NCBI GenBank assembly: GCA_963719645.1
Contig: CAVRCT010000005.1
Location: 310,001 to 374,000 of the forward strand
DNA length: 64,000 nucleotides
Direction of reading: 5' to 3'
DNA from: CAVRCT01 sp963719645
GTDB taxonomy: Bacteria; Pseudomonadota; Gammaproteobacteria; DSM-16500
Part shown: in pieces, positions 17,460 through 26,659 of the stretch
Position numbering within the stretch: the stretch's first letter is position 1
Layout: every line of letters starts with the position of its first letter
Notes under the pieces: model-generated
Databases searched by the model: none
What the model saw: the letters and a program-made list of their open reading frames with translations, nothing else
Told to the model about the DNA's origin: nothing
Made by a program: the position numbers and the translations under genes

Positions 17460-18677
17460 CTATTTACCAAGAGATTTTCTTCTTTCCCCAGGATTTAAAG
17501 GTGTCTGCGACGTGCTAGAAGAACTAGAAGAAATGGAGCTTTGCAAAGTAGAAGTAGAGCTAGAAAAAAAGGATGCAGTCTCCGATTTTTTATCATCAGA
17601 GCTGGGTTTTTTATCATCAGAACTGGATTTTTTAGATTCTAGTCTTGGAACCGCACAATCCACTCGAACAATAGACATATCGCGAGATTCACTGCCGCGA
17701 GATTGGGCGAAGATTAATTGATTATTGGCTGGATTATGCGTACAAAAAACAGCTCGACGAGGATCGAATTCATCGAGTCGCATCGTTTCAATCTGTGCGA
17801 GCTTTCCTTCTTTCAATTGACAGACATGAATGACGGGATAAGCTTCTTGAATAAGAAAAGTGTTTGTTTCCTTGTCCAGCGGAATAATGCTATTTATTTG
17901 CATCGGTTCGTTGTTTGCTGATAGCAAGGATGTGTTGGGAAGAGAAACTTTCCAGTTAGTTGTATCGACCATCAATAATCTATCTCGGTTATGAACAATT
18001 AATTGATCGCCCAGTTGCGTAAAAAGGTTAATTTCATTGAGTCGAATCCCTGTAAATTCAAGTTTGCCGTCTTTTCCTGTGACGAATAGTTCTGTAAAAG
18101 CCCCTGGCATTTCGCCTTTGTTAGGATCTCTTGTAGTTTCAGCGGAAACCACGACCCGTCCATCTTCTAATCGAGCCGCTGTAAACATAGAATCAAAGAC
18201 ATAACCTGGTGGATGAGCAATCGTTTCATCCAGATTAAATTTGTCTTCTTTTATACTGAAGCAACGCAGCGTGCTACAATTATTCTGTGTTACAAAAACA
18301 TTGTTAGCTTGAACGTGGCCACCCTCAAGCGTCGTGGGGTTGCTGTAATAATTAATTGAACCGGTCTGTGCTAATCGCCCAGTGTTGACATCAAACGTAT
18401 AAAGCGAAATGGTAGAGCTTGTGTCACGGATGATATGTTTGTCATCTGCAAAGTTTAAATAAACGCAAACGTTTTGTAGCGCAACAGGGTTGCAGAGCGC
18501 TTTAGTCTCTACCGTTGACAACACTTGAAGATCATAAGCATATCTTGGCGCGTCTGCACGAGAGGAAAATTCACCCACCAATAATGAACCATCAGGTGAG
18601 ATGCAGGGATAGTTGCAACGACCAGCGGAGAGAGTTATCGGATCTCTTTTTGTCAAAAAGCTGTGTGACGCGGTCAT
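17460..18677 (-). CDS. Hypothetical protein, beta-propeller-like with Ser-rich C-terminal tail
   Basis: A 405-residue protein that I cannot assign. Repeated short beta-type stretches (CNYPCISPDGSLLVGEF, DGRVVVSAETTRD, DQLIVHNRDRLLMVDT) about 45-60 residues apart suggest a WD40/YVTN-like propeller (about residues 15-345). A low-complexity tail rich in Ser, Lys and Asp (about 350-405, with SSSDDKKPSSDDKK and poly-Ser runs) ends at the repeat array. Small relatives of this architecture are found among secreted proteins of intracellular bacteria, but no secretion signal can be proved. The gene stands alone between repeats. Confidence 0.65.
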   Translation of the reverse strand: MTASHSFLTKRDPITLSAGRCNYPCISPDGSLLVGEFSSRADAPRYAYDLQVLSTVETKALCNPVALQNVCVYLNFADDKHIIRDTSSTISLYTFDVNTGRLAQTGSINYYSNPTTLEGGHVQANNVFVTQNNCSTLRCFSIKEDKFNLDETIAHPPGYVFDSMFTAARLEDGRVVVSAETTRDPNKGEMPGAFTELFVTGKDGKLEFTGIRLNEINLFTQLGDQLIVHNRDRLLMVDTTNWKVSLPNTSLLSANNEPMQINSIIPLDKETNTFLIQEAYPVIHVCQLKEGKLAQIETMRLDEFDPRRAVFCTHNPANNQLIFAQSRGSESRDMSIVRVDCAVPRLESKKSSSDDKKPSSDDKKSETASFFSSSTSTLQSSISSSSSSTSQTPLNPGERRKSLGK

Positions 18678-18818
18678 GTGGTTATCTCCTCAAAAATAGC
18701 TTTATTTCTTGAAATTATAGCATGTTTAATGGGGGTGAAATTTTGACAGATGGATGTGAATGTGAGGTGAGTAAATTCAAGAAATTACGCGGCAAAACAA
18801 AAGTGCGTCATTCACACA

Positions 18819-18923
18819 CCGTCATTGCGAGGAGCGTTTTTTGCGACGAAGCAATCCAGTTTTTGATTCTGTAAGTCTAAAACTGGATTGCTTCGTCGCA
18901 AAAAACGCTCCTCGCAATGACGG
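18819..18923. repeat. Perfect 45-bp-arm palindrome (gtcattgcgagg/gaagcaatcc type)
   Basis: ccgtcattgcgaggagcgtt ttttgcgacgaagcaatcca gtttt is repeated as an exact inverted copy after a loop of about 15 bases. The arms show no mismatch. Repeats with the gtcattgcgag...gaagcaatcc wording are widespread in obligate or facultative intracellular bacteria (general knowledge). Most of the 330-base gap between the flanking genes is this element plus a fragment of the 'aaaagggggatttttataaaa' end at about 18950. Confidence 0.85.
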
Positions 18924-19009
18924 AAGTGGGAATTACGCAACAACGCCTTTTTGAAAAGGGGGATTTTTATAAAAAAACAACAAACATCATTTGCAATAAC
19001 TCACCCAAA

Positions 19010-20200
19010 CTACATCGATTCAATTTTTACATTCGAATCCACTTCAGCATCATAATTTATGCCATTCAAATTGAAACCAAATAATCGGTAAAACTCATTC
19101 CGATAACCTTCAATGTCAGTGAGTTGCGTTAAATTTTCTGTTGTCACGGTGGGCCATAACGCAGCTACTTTCTTTTGCACATCAGGCCGCATTTCTAAAT
19201 CATCAATTCGAATATGTCCATCCGCATCACGCGCAGGCGGTGTGGCAGAATATAAATGATCTTTGAATAATCGATACATTTGTTCGATGCAGCCTTCGTG
19301 AGTATTGTTCTCTTTCATAATTTTCATGATAAGAGAAATATACAAAGGCACAACCGGTATCGCAGCACTGGCTTGTGTGACGAGTGCTTTGTTGATCGAG
19401 ACAATTGCGTGACCTTTTAAACGAACTTGTAAGTCCGCATCCATTTTTTTAGCCGCGCGATACAAATCTTCTTTCGCTTTGCCAATAGTGCCTTCTTTGT
19501 AAATAGGAAAAGTTAGCTCAGGACCAATGTAAGAATAAGCAACCGTCGTCACGCCTTCTGCTAATAAATTTTCTTGGCTCAAAAAATCGATCCACATTTC
19601 CCAATCTTCACCGCCCATGACAGCAACGGTATTTTGAATATCGTCTTCATTCGCAGCGTCAATTGAAATATCTTTTATCTCACCGCGGAAAACATCAACT
19701 GTTTTGCTGGTATAAGGATTGCCAATGGGTTTTAACACAGAAGAATAAATATGTTCTGTCACAGGATGCACGCGACGCGGAGACGCTAAACTATAAATAA
19801 TCAAATCGACTTTGCCCAAGTCTTCACGAATCAAATCGGCCGTACGGCGTTTAATGTCATTGGAAAAAGCGTCACCGTTAATGCTTTTTGCATAATGCCC
19901 TTCCTGGTGCGCGAGTTGTTCAAAGGCAGCCGTGTTATACCAGCCTGCAGACGCGGTTCGTTTGTCATCCGCTTCTTTTTCAAAAAACACACCAATGGTT
20001 TTTGCATCGGTGCCAAAGGTCGCAGCAATCCGGCTAGCCAAGCCAAACCCGGTAGATGCGCCAATCACCAGCACATTCTTAGGCCCTTTAAATTTTCCTT
20101 GTTTTTTAACATATTGGATTTGTTCTTGTGTTGCATTGAAACAGCCTTTGGGATGCGCAGTGGTGCAAATAAAGCCACGAATTTTGGGTTGGATAATCAT
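19010..20200 (-). CDS. fabV: Trans-2-enoyl-ACP/CoA reductase FabV
   Basis: A 396-residue NADH-dependent enoyl reductase catalysing the last step of fatty-acid elongation. Diagnostic features are the N-terminal MIIQPKIRGFICTTAHPKGC, the Rossmann motif VLVIGASTGFGLASRIAATFG (about residues 43-63), SLASPRRVHP, and the active-site Tyr-x8-Lys (YIGPELTFPIYKEGTIGKAK). Length matches FabV. FabV is insensitive to triclosan in other bacteria. No FabI appears in this window. Transcribed alone. Confidence 0.95.
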   Translation of the reverse strand: MIIQPKIRGFICTTAHPKGCFNATQEQIQYVKKQGKFKGPKNVLVIGASTGFGLASRIAATFGTDAKTIGVFFEKEADDKRTASAGWYNTAAFEQLAHQEGHYAKSINGDAFSNDIKRRTADLIREDLGKVDLIIYSLASPRRVHPVTEHIYSSVLKPIGNPYTSKTVDVFRGEIKDISIDAANEDDIQNTVAVMGGEDWEMWIDFLSQENLLAEGVTTVAYSYIGPELTFPIYKEGTIGKAKEDLYRAAKKMDADLQVRLKGHAIVSINKALVTQASAAIPVVPLYISLIMKIMKENNTHEGCIEQMYRLFKDHLYSATPPARDADGHIRIDDLEMRPDVQKKVAALWPTVTTENLTQLTDIEGYRNEFYRLFGFNLNGINYDAEVDSNVKIESM

Positions 20201-20288
20201 TGGTTTCCTATTCCTTGAAAAAGAAAAAACGCTAAAAGCGTCGGATTATATCCTGCGTATAGAATATACATCAAGCACTAAAAAGAAG

Positions 20289-20630
20289 GTGTCATCCCAA
20301 TGGCGCTAGCTTAAGAAAGTGTAAAGTGGATTAGACAAGGTAATCGGGCTCAAAAGTGAAGAAGAGTGCTGCTTAGCACGCTTCCCCCTTTGGAAAAGGG
20401 GGATTGAGGGGGATTTTATAAAAAACAACATTCATTTCAATGAGGTAGTCATTTTATTTTTGATGCGTTAGCGATACGGTTATCAGATAAGTGTTTAGAC
20501 AAATCCCCCTCAATCCCCCTTTTCCAAAGGGGGAAGCGTGCTAAGCAGCACTCTTCTTCACTTTTGAGTCCGATTACCTTGTCTAATCCACTTTACACTT
20601 TCTTAAGCGAGTGCCATTGGGGTGTCATCC
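20289..20630. repeat. Giant inverted repeat, ~110-130-bp arms, ends shared with family 1
   Basis: The left arm (from about 20297, ccaatggcgctagcttaaga aagtgtaaagtgg...) and the right arm (to about 20625) are near-exact complements. They contain gattagacaaggtaatcggg, gtgaagaagagtgctgctta and cttccccctttggaaaaggg. About 80 bases separate the arms. The outermost caatggc(g/a)ct(a/c)gcttaagaa matches the terminal sequence of the elements at 6996 and 58702. It fills the gap between fabV and the FAD oxidoreductase and has no reading frame of note. Confidence 0.85.
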
Positions 20631-20732
20631 TTCGCTTGAGCTTAAACCAGAGGCAAGGCGCTTCAGATAAATCTCGATCTGAGAGCCATCTGAGCGGTAT
20701 AATCCACACTATTTATCTGAAGAGCTCTAGCA

Positions 20733-21938
20733 ATGAAGAAAACGGTAGAAACAGATGTCGCCATTATCGGCGGCGGTATTTTAGGATTGTGGTTGCTAAA
20801 TGACTTAAGACGGCAAGGGTTCTCTGCGATTTTGCTGGAGTCAGCCACATTAGGCGGCGGACAAACACATAAGTCTCAAGGAATCATTCATGGTGGTATG
20901 AAGTATGCCTTGCAAGGTGTCATGACCGCGGCGGCGGAAGCGATTGCCAATATGCCATCCGTTTGGCAACAATGTTTGCAAGGCAAAGGCAGTATTGATT
21001 TACGCCATGTTCCTGTTTTATCAACGCATCAATACCTTTGGACAACAGGTTCTCTCACCTCAAAACTCGCCGGTTTTTTTGCGGGCATGGCGTTGAATGG
21101 TGATGTGAAAGCACTGAATAAAGACGATTTGCCTGGGTTTTTTAAAAATGCGCAGTTCAAAGGACAAGTGTATTCGTTGGATGAAGTGGTCATTGACGTG
21201 CATGCGCTGGTCAGAGAACTAGTGAAGCCCAATCAAGACGTGATTTTTAAAATTGAACAACCGAATGAAAATGCGCTGCAAGTCGATGAAAATGGCAATT
21301 TAGTGGGTTTTGAAATTCATGCGGCACCGATGCAGCCGTTACAATTGAAAGCGAAAAAATATATTTTTACAGCCGGTAGCGGCAATGAACTTTGGTTGAA
21401 GAAAGTGAATCACAATCGGGTCACGATGCAACGCAGACCATTGCACATGGTGGTCGCAAAGCATGATTTTTCCCATCGGTTATACGCGCATTGTCTTGGG
21501 TTAGGCACGGTGCCGCGTGTGACCATCACAACGCATGAAGCGCATGATGGTAAACACATTTGGTATATCGGCGGACAAATTGCAGAAGAAGGCGTGAAGC
21601 GTGATTCAGCAGAACAGTGTGCATTGGCGCGCAAAGAATTAAAAACATTATTTCCTTGGTTGGATTTTTCCAATGTGGAATTTGCAAGTTTCATGGTAGA
21701 TCGCGCGGAAGATGCGCAGGCGGGTAACAAGCGCCCGGACTCTTGTTTCTTAGCAGAAGTGGGTAATAGCATCGTGGCGTGGCCAACCAAACTTGCGTTT
21801 GTGCCGCTGTTATCAGAACAAATTATTGAGAAGCTACAACGCGCAACGATTAAATCCGGTAAATCGGATACACGCGAATTACGCGCATGGCCCATGCCAG
21901 CGTTTGCCCGTCCGATGTGGGATCAATTGCTATGCTAA
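20733..21938 (+). CDS. FAD-dependent oxidoreductase (DAO/GlpD-like fold)
   Basis: A 401-residue flavoprotein with an N-terminal dinucleotide-binding motif (VAIIGGGILGLWLLNDLRRQ, about residues 9-28) and a second FAD contact GGGQTHKSQGIIHGGMKYAL. The fold is that of D-amino-acid oxidase/glycerol-3-phosphate dehydrogenase. The substrate is unknown. No membrane segment. It overlaps the start of the aldo/keto reductase by seven bases (ATG at 21932 inside), so the two should be cotranslated and may act in one pathway. A TATAAT at 20698-20703 is a likely -10 box. A relic of this gene's 3' end lies at 30.69 kb. Confidence 0.8.
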   Translation: MKKTVETDVAIIGGGILGLWLLNDLRRQGFSAILLESATLGGGQTHKSQGIIHGGMKYALQGVMTAAAEAIANMPSVWQQCLQGKGSIDLRHVPVLSTHQYLWTTGSLTSKLAGFFAGMALNGDVKALNKDDLPGFFKNAQFKGQVYSLDEVVIDVHALVRELVKPNQDVIFKIEQPNENALQVDENGNLVGFEIHAAPMQPLQLKAKKYIFTAGSGNELWLKKVNHNRVTMQRRPLHMVVAKHDFSHRLYAHCLGLGTVPRVTITTHEAHDGKHIWYIGGQIAEEGVKRDSAEQCALARKELKTLFPWLDFSNVEFASFMVDRAEDAQAGNKRPDSCFLAEVGNSIVAWPTKLAFVPLLSEQIIEKLQRATIKSGKSDTRELRAWPMPAFARPMWDQLLC

Positions 21939-22714
21939 AAAAAAATCGGTTAGGCAACACCGATTTGTGGGTGAGTGCGCTGGGGCTGGGCACTGTCAAA
22001 TTTGGCCGTAATCAAGGTGTGAAATATCCAACAGATTTTGAATTACCGACCGATAATGACATCGCGGATTTATTGGCATTTGCTTATGACTTAGGAATTA
22101 ATTTAGTCGACACGGCACCCGCCTATGGCAGCAGTGAAGAGCGTCTCGGTAAAATGTTGCAAGTGAATCGTCAGCAATGGATTGTTTGCTCCAAAGTCGG
22201 CGAAGAATTTTCGCAAGGCCAATCGCATTATGATTTTTCTGAAAAAGCGTTGCGTGATAGCGTAGAGCGCAGCTTGCGACGATTGCGGACGGATTATTTG
22301 GATATTTTATTAGTCCATTCGAATGGCGATGATGTCAATATTATTGAGCAAGAGAATGTGTTTGCGGTGTTACAAGAAATGAAACAAGCCGGATTCATTC
22401 GCGCATATGGGATGTCCACTAAAACAGTGGACGGCGGCAAGTTGGCAGTGGATCATGCTGATGTAGTGATGGTGACGTATAACCCATTGCAAACGGAAGA
22501 GTTGCCGGTGATTCAGCATGCACAAGCAAAAAACAAAGGCGTTTTAATTAAGAAGGCATTGGCAAGCGGCCACTTAGAAAAAATTTCTGCTGTTGATCCT
22601 GTGCAAACTGCACTGCAATTTATTTTTAGAGAGCCTGGCGTGAGCAGTGTGATTTTAGGCACGATTAATAAAAATCATTTAGCGCATAATGTGGAATGTT
22701 TGATGAGGTTTTAA
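21932..22714 (+). CDS. Aldo/keto reductase
   Basis: A 260-residue NAD(P)H-dependent reductase of the aldo/keto reductase (TIM-barrel) superfamily. Visible motifs: LGLGTVKFGR near the N-terminus, the catalytic Asp/Tyr region NLVDTAPAYGSSEERLGKML, the active-site Lys in VCSKVGEEF, and LDILLVHSNGDD (His). The C-terminus (SSVILGTINKNHLAHNV) gives the usual cofactor-phosphate contact zone. ATG 21932 is chosen because MLKKNRLGNTDLWVSALGLG is the family N-terminus; the longer reading would lie inside the upstream gene. Coupled with the FAD oxidoreductase; substrate unknown. Confidence 0.87.
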   Translation: MLKKNRLGNTDLWVSALGLGTVKFGRNQGVKYPTDFELPTDNDIADLLAFAYDLGINLVDTAPAYGSSEERLGKMLQVNRQQWIVCSKVGEEFSQGQSHYDFSEKALRDSVERSLRRLRTDYLDILLVHSNGDDVNIIEQENVFAVLQEMKQAGFIRAYGMSTKTVDGGKLAVDHADVVMVTYNPLQTEELPVIQHAQAKNKGVLIKKALASGHLEKISAVDPVQTALQFIFREPGVSSVILGTINKNHLAHNVECLMRF

Positions 22715-22805
22715 AAACCCACCCCACCAAGAATAAGCCATCGTTTTGCGTTTGAACCCTATTTATTTTTTATACCAATCCCGCTTCAAAATGCGAATTT
22801 TAAAC

Positions 22806-22872
22806 TTGGCGTCATACTAACATGTTTTAAGTTGAGATAAAAACATGTTGGCACGACACAAATTGACGCCGA
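22806..22872. repeat. Imperfect hairpin between convergent genes
   Basis: aacatgtttt (22819-22828) pairs with aaaacatgtt (22840-22849), and ggcgtca outside pairs with tgacgcc (22864-22870). There is no clear U-tract. It may end transcription from both sides, but this is inference. Confidence 0.45.
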
Positions 22873-22880
22873 GCTTTAGA

Positions 22881-23309
22881 TCACTGCAAATATTTTACAG
22901 CAATTTTCTTCATAATTGTTTTATAAAGATCCGACCTAACAGAGTGATGCAGTTCTATAACACGCTTTAGGAAAATTGAAGAAGGGCAAGCATTTTTTCC
23001 TGAAATAATATCAATAAGCACATCCTCAGGGAAGTCGGTGTATTCAGCGATTCCTTGCAGGGTATATTCCTGCGTAGATAAGATATCGTTAACAATTGAA
23101 GATGCAAGACTTGATTCAAGCATAATACTCTCCATTTCTTTGGTGAATTTCACTAAACGAAAATAATCTTTCTGTTGTTCTCTGAAAACTTCCTTGAGTT
23201 CTTCGCAGGCGCATACAAAAAGTTCGGCTTCTACGATTAATAATTCTAGTCTTGAAAGATTAGATGCTTCTATACCCATTAATTGAAATAGTGGAACTAT
23301 AGCTGCCAT
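22881..23309 (-). CDS. Hypothetical protein with XRE-like C-terminal helix-turn-helix
   Basis: A 142-residue, all-helical protein. Residues about 80-125 (YTLQGIAEYTDFPEDVLIDIISGKNACPSS, shown in part) have the pattern of a Cro/XRE-type helix-turn-helix: 'TLQGIAEYTDFPEDVLIDI' would be the two recognition helices and 'SGKNACPS' the following turn. The N-terminal half is a helical region with clustered Cys and Glu. No family recognised. It lies at the edge of the accessory island, directly downstream of the histidine kinase's upstream genes but transcribed separately. A regulator is plausible. Confidence 0.6.
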   Translation of the reverse strand: MAAIVPLFQLMGIEASNLSRLELLIVEAELFVCACEELKEVFREQQKDYFRLVKFTKEMESIMLESSLASSIVNDILSTQEYTLQGIAEYTDFPEDVLIDIISGKNACPSSIFLKRVIELHHSVRSDLYKTIMKKIAVKYLQ

Positions 23310-23476
23310 AAATTATCCATTCCTTTTAGCAATTAATTGCACTTATTGATTATTCTACGCAACTGAGATAACTAAATTAAATAGAATCAATAAAAACTCT
23401 ATGAGCTATTGTAGGTTGAAAGATAATTTTTTCATTCAGCAATCAAGGAAATTTTTTTTTGAATTTTATCAGATAA

Positions 23477-25342
23477 TTACAGCGAATTTTCATCAATTTT
23501 ATTCTGTAGCGGCAAATAAACAGAGAAAATGGACCCAACATTGATCTCACTTGTTACAGTAATTTTACCTCCCAGTTTTTTTGCGACCAAATTTGCATTA
23601 CTCAATCCAAGACCGATACCTGGATATTTTGAATTTTCAACAGATGAAACTCGATTGAATGGTTCAAATATAGCTTGATGATCTTTTGATAAAATTCCTA
23701 TACCGGTGTCTGCAACTTCGATGATAATACATGATTGATGATCATTTACCTGCTTGTCTAGTTTAATGGATATTGTACCCTTGTCGGTAAACTTAATTGC
23801 GTTAGATACAAGATTTAATATGACTCTATTAATCGCTAGTCTATCGCCAAAATAATAAAATGGTTCGGTGCAAAAAATGTAGCTGACTTCTAATAATTTT
23901 TCTTTGGCCTTTGCAGACAAACATAAGACGACATCTCGAATAACTGCTGCAATATCAAATTTTTCAAAAATTAATCTCCATTTATTGCTCTCTAACCGAG
24001 AATAATCCAGTACATCATCAAGTAAATTAAGTAATTGACCAGAGGAGCCTACTACCAACTTCATATAAGAAGATAATTTGGGGTCTTCTAATTTTTTATG
24101 AACATATCTGGCCATCTGATAGATGCCACTAGCAGGTGTTCTAAAATCATGCGACATATTCATTAAAAAATTCGCTTTAACATGATTTGCCACTTGTAAT
24201 TGCTTAAGAGTATGTAATGTAAATTTCTCTAGCTCATTTATTTCAAAGACATCAACAACTTTATCGGCATGCACTGAGTTTTCATATTTATTCTCATATA
24301 CTAAATTTATTTTCTGGTGCAGATAATTAAGCGGCTCTGTTATGAAATCTGCAACCACTCTACTTATTAATAAAGTTAATAAATAAGAAAATATTAATAT
24401 CACGGGAATGTTTTGAGGAACAATAGTATTGCTTCCCCCGATTTTCCCAATTTCTGAAAAAGAAATTGTAAAACCAACCAAGATAAATAACGTAAATAGA
24501 AATATTGCAAAGGAGACAAAAATAGCGCTTGTAATAGAGTGAATGGAGTGAGCTGGAAAAAATGCAATTTCCTCGCTCTTGTTTACATAAGCTTTTGCTA
24601 AACCAAAAATAATCATAATCAGAGCTAGTATCCAAGCGGCATCAAATATCTTGGTATAATGGCCGGTCATATAGCTAAATCTATGCATCAAATTAAATGC
24701 TATTAGTAATAAAAAACCTGATTCCAAAGTAACTAACGAATTATTTTTTGTTCTAGATAAGCAAGCAGAGACAAGAATAAACAGAAGAGCCTCTAATATA
24801 GAATTAATAACCCCTAAAAGATTCATCCTGGAAAAAACATCACTGCCTAGCAATATAATCGCAACAAAAGAAAGCAATAGAATAATTATTGGCTGTGCAT
24901 AGAGGACAATAATAGATTTTCTTTGAAAGTCAGCGGCATTATTACTATAATGCCGCAATAAATAAAGCCAACCAAAAATTTGAATAATTATAAATAATAA
25001 ATATGATATTGACCAATATAAATCAGTTCCTGTTGTAATACTGCTTACACCTGGAAGAATAATGATTAAATTATATATTTCATTTGTAAAAAGACCTGGG
25101 ATTAAACTAAGAAATATAATGAAATAAAATTTTTTCTCGGCAGGAATAGATCGGTTGCGGAATGTTGCTAGGCCGTAATATCCAATCAAAATATCAACAA
25201 ACAGCTGTGTCAAATAAATCACGTGCTGCCATTGCTGCGTGTAAAAATTATATTTAATTGACATTCCATAACATAAAACAAATCCTACCCAGCATAGAAG
25301 CCAGAAACGCATTGTCTTTATGCAGTCCATTTTGAAAGTCAT
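23477..25342 (-). CDS. Membrane sensor histidine kinase
   Basis: A 621-residue kinase. About eight N-terminal membrane helices (residues 10-330) form a MASE-like sensor with no periplasmic domain. There follow a linker, the phosphoacceptor H-box LMNMSHDFRTPASGIYQ with His398, and the ATPase domain: N-box NLVSNAIKFTDKG, G1 VADTGIGI, F-box FEPFNRV, G2 YPGIGLGLSNANLVAKKLGG. There is no receiver domain. The 'MNMSHDFRTP' wording resembles LqsS/hybrid-type kinases. Its ATG overlaps the stop of the response regulator (TAATG at 25340-25344), so they form a coupled two-component pair. The signal is unknown. Confidence 0.9.
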   Translation of the reverse strand: MTFKMDCIKTMRFWLLCWVGFVLCYGMSIKYNFYTQQWQHVIYLTQLFVDILIGYYGLATFRNRSIPAEKKFYFIIFLSLIPGLFTNEIYNLIIILPGVSSITTGTDLYWSISYLLFIIIQIFGWLYLLRHYSNNAADFQRKSIIVLYAQPIIILLLSFVAIILLGSDVFSRMNLLGVINSILEALLFILVSACLSRTKNNSLVTLESGFLLLIAFNLMHRFSYMTGHYTKIFDAAWILALIMIIFGLAKAYVNKSEEIAFFPAHSIHSITSAIFVSFAIFLFTLFILVGFTISFSEIGKIGGSNTIVPQNIPVILIFSYLLTLLISRVVADFITEPLNYLHQKINLVYENKYENSVHADKVVDVFEINELEKFTLHTLKQLQVANHVKANFLMNMSHDFRTPASGIYQMARYVHKKLEDPKLSSYMKLVVGSSGQLLNLLDDVLDYSRLESNKWRLIFEKFDIAAVIRDVVLCLSAKAKEKLLEVSYIFCTEPFYYFGDRLAINRVILNLVSNAIKFTDKGTISIKLDKQVNDHQSCIIIEVADTGIGILSKDHQAIFEPFNRVSSVENSKYPGIGLGLSNANLVAKKLGGKITVTSEINVGSIFSVYLPLQNKIDENSL

Positions 25343-26001
25343 TAATGTTCCACTTCTTGCTTATCTGGAGCAGCATTTTGAAGTAATTTTAGTAGTAACC
25401 CACGAGAATTACTATTATTCCTTATTTTTTTACTGATTTTTGATTTAATATTTTTTATGTGAGCTAGTTCAACGCATAAGTCTTCTGCAATTTTATTATC
25501 TGTTTTGCCCGCAGCGGACTGAATAAAAATTTCAAATTCTCGTTTAGTTAGCTCGCTGATGTCATTTAGCTTGTTTGACTCGCGTAGCTTCCCGAGTAAT
25601 GATGGATCTATATACGTTCCACTATTTGCAACCTCAAAAATAGCAGTTAAAAAATTATCTTGGAAGTATCGTGAACCTTTGACTGCAATAGCATCCACAT
25701 TTGAATCGTCGATCAATCTCTCAATAATAGAAATTTCAGTATGTGCCGTAATAACGAATATTTTGATATTCTCACTGAATGTTTTTATTCGCTTTGCAAC
25801 CTCGAGACCTGTTATATCTTCTAATTGAAAATCCAATAAAACTAGTGACGGATTAAATTTCTTAACTGATTCCATACCTTTGCGGCCGAAACGATCTACA
25901 CTCACTACACTAAATCGTGAGTTATTTGAAATTTCTGCGTTTAGCCATTCCCTGTGTATTTCGCTATCTTCTATGATGCTAATTCTGATTATATGATTCA
26001 T
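25342..26001 (-). CDS. Response regulator with LuxR-type DNA-binding domain
   Basis: A 219-residue transcription factor from ATG 26001 (MNHIIRISIIEDSEIHREW). The receiver domain has the acidic pair E11/D12, the phosphoacceptor Asp57 (LVLLDFQLEDITG), the Thr in ITAHT and a Lys in VKGS. The output domain (about 145-205, ELTKREFEIFIQSAAGKTDNKIAEDL) is GerE/LuxR-like, although the recognition helix is unusual (IKNIKSKISKKIR). A longer frame to 26154 would run inside the esterase gene. The true start already overlaps that gene's 3' end by 23 bases. It forms a two-component system with the downstream kinase. Confidence 0.87.
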   Translation of the reverse strand: MNHIIRISIIEDSEIHREWLNAEISNNSRFSVVSVDRFGRKGMESVKKFNPSLVLLDFQLEDITGLEVAKRIKTFSENIKIFVITAHTEISIIERLIDDSNVDAIAVKGSRYFQDNFLTAIFEVANSGTYIDPSLLGKLRESNKLNDISELTKREFEIFIQSAAGKTDNKIAEDLCVELAHIKNIKSKISKKIRNNSNSRGLLLKLLQNAAPDKQEVEH

Positions 26002-26659
26002 AAATGGTTTTAATTTTGGAGCAAAGTAAATGGGATAATTTCCGATGCATATTTGAATCAAAATGCAGTCCATCAATAGATGATGCGGAAATTGTTTGTG
26101 ATATATCGAGAAAATAGCAGTCTTGCTGTTCAGCAAGTTCAGCATAAAGCCCAATAAGTGATTTTGTTTTTCCGATTATTCCTTCAAAAATTGCGATACC
26201 ATTTTCATCAAGAAATGTTTCTGCAATTTTCTGCACTGCTGGTGGTGATAAAATCAAAATAGCAGGAGGTTTTGTCATGTTGCAGCCATACGGCGAAGTT
26301 TTTATTATGCTAATAAGTTCTGCAAGGCCATCACGCACTTGTTCGGGCGAGCGGTTGAAATAAGTTTTTAGATCATTGCCGCCGAGTGCTAACACTACTA
26401 AATCAATCGGTGAATGAGTATACAAGCAAGGTGGTAAATAAGTTTTCCCATTGCGATCTGGCGGCACTTGATAATCTAAGTTAGTCGTCCGACTATTTAA
26501 TCCCTCTTCAACTACGTAATAGTTCTTGCCTAACAGGCTTTGAAGCAATCCTGTCCAGCGTACTAAGCGTGGGTAACGTTGCAGATTAAACGTTTTTTTA
26601 TCCGCTGGAACGTATCCCCATGTATTTGAATCGCCGTAACAAAGTATCGTGCGTTGCAT
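25979..26659 (-). CDS. SGNH/GDSL-type esterase (arylesterase-like)
   Basis: A 226-residue hydrolase. SGNH blocks are clear: block I ILCYGDSNTWG (nucleophile Ser11), block III LALGGNDLK, and block V DGLHFD carrying the Asp/His pair. No signal peptide, so probably cytosolic. Related enzymes are called acyl-CoA thioesterase/arylesterase. The gene is the first of three overlapping minus-strand genes (esterase, response regulator, histidine kinase), an arrangement that could mean regulation by, or of, an acylated compound. That link is inference. Confidence 0.87.
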   Translation of the reverse strand: MQRTILCYGDSNTWGYVPADKKTFNLQRYPRLVRWTGLLQSLLGKNYYVVEEGLNSRTTNLDYQVPPDRNGKTYLPPCLYTHSPIDLVVLALGGNDLKTYFNRSPEQVRDGLAELISIIKTSPYGCNMTKPPAILILSPPAVQKIAETFLDENGIAIFEGIIGKTKSLIGLYAELAEQQDCYFLDISQTISASSIDGLHFDSNMHRKLSHLLCSKIKTIYESYNQN

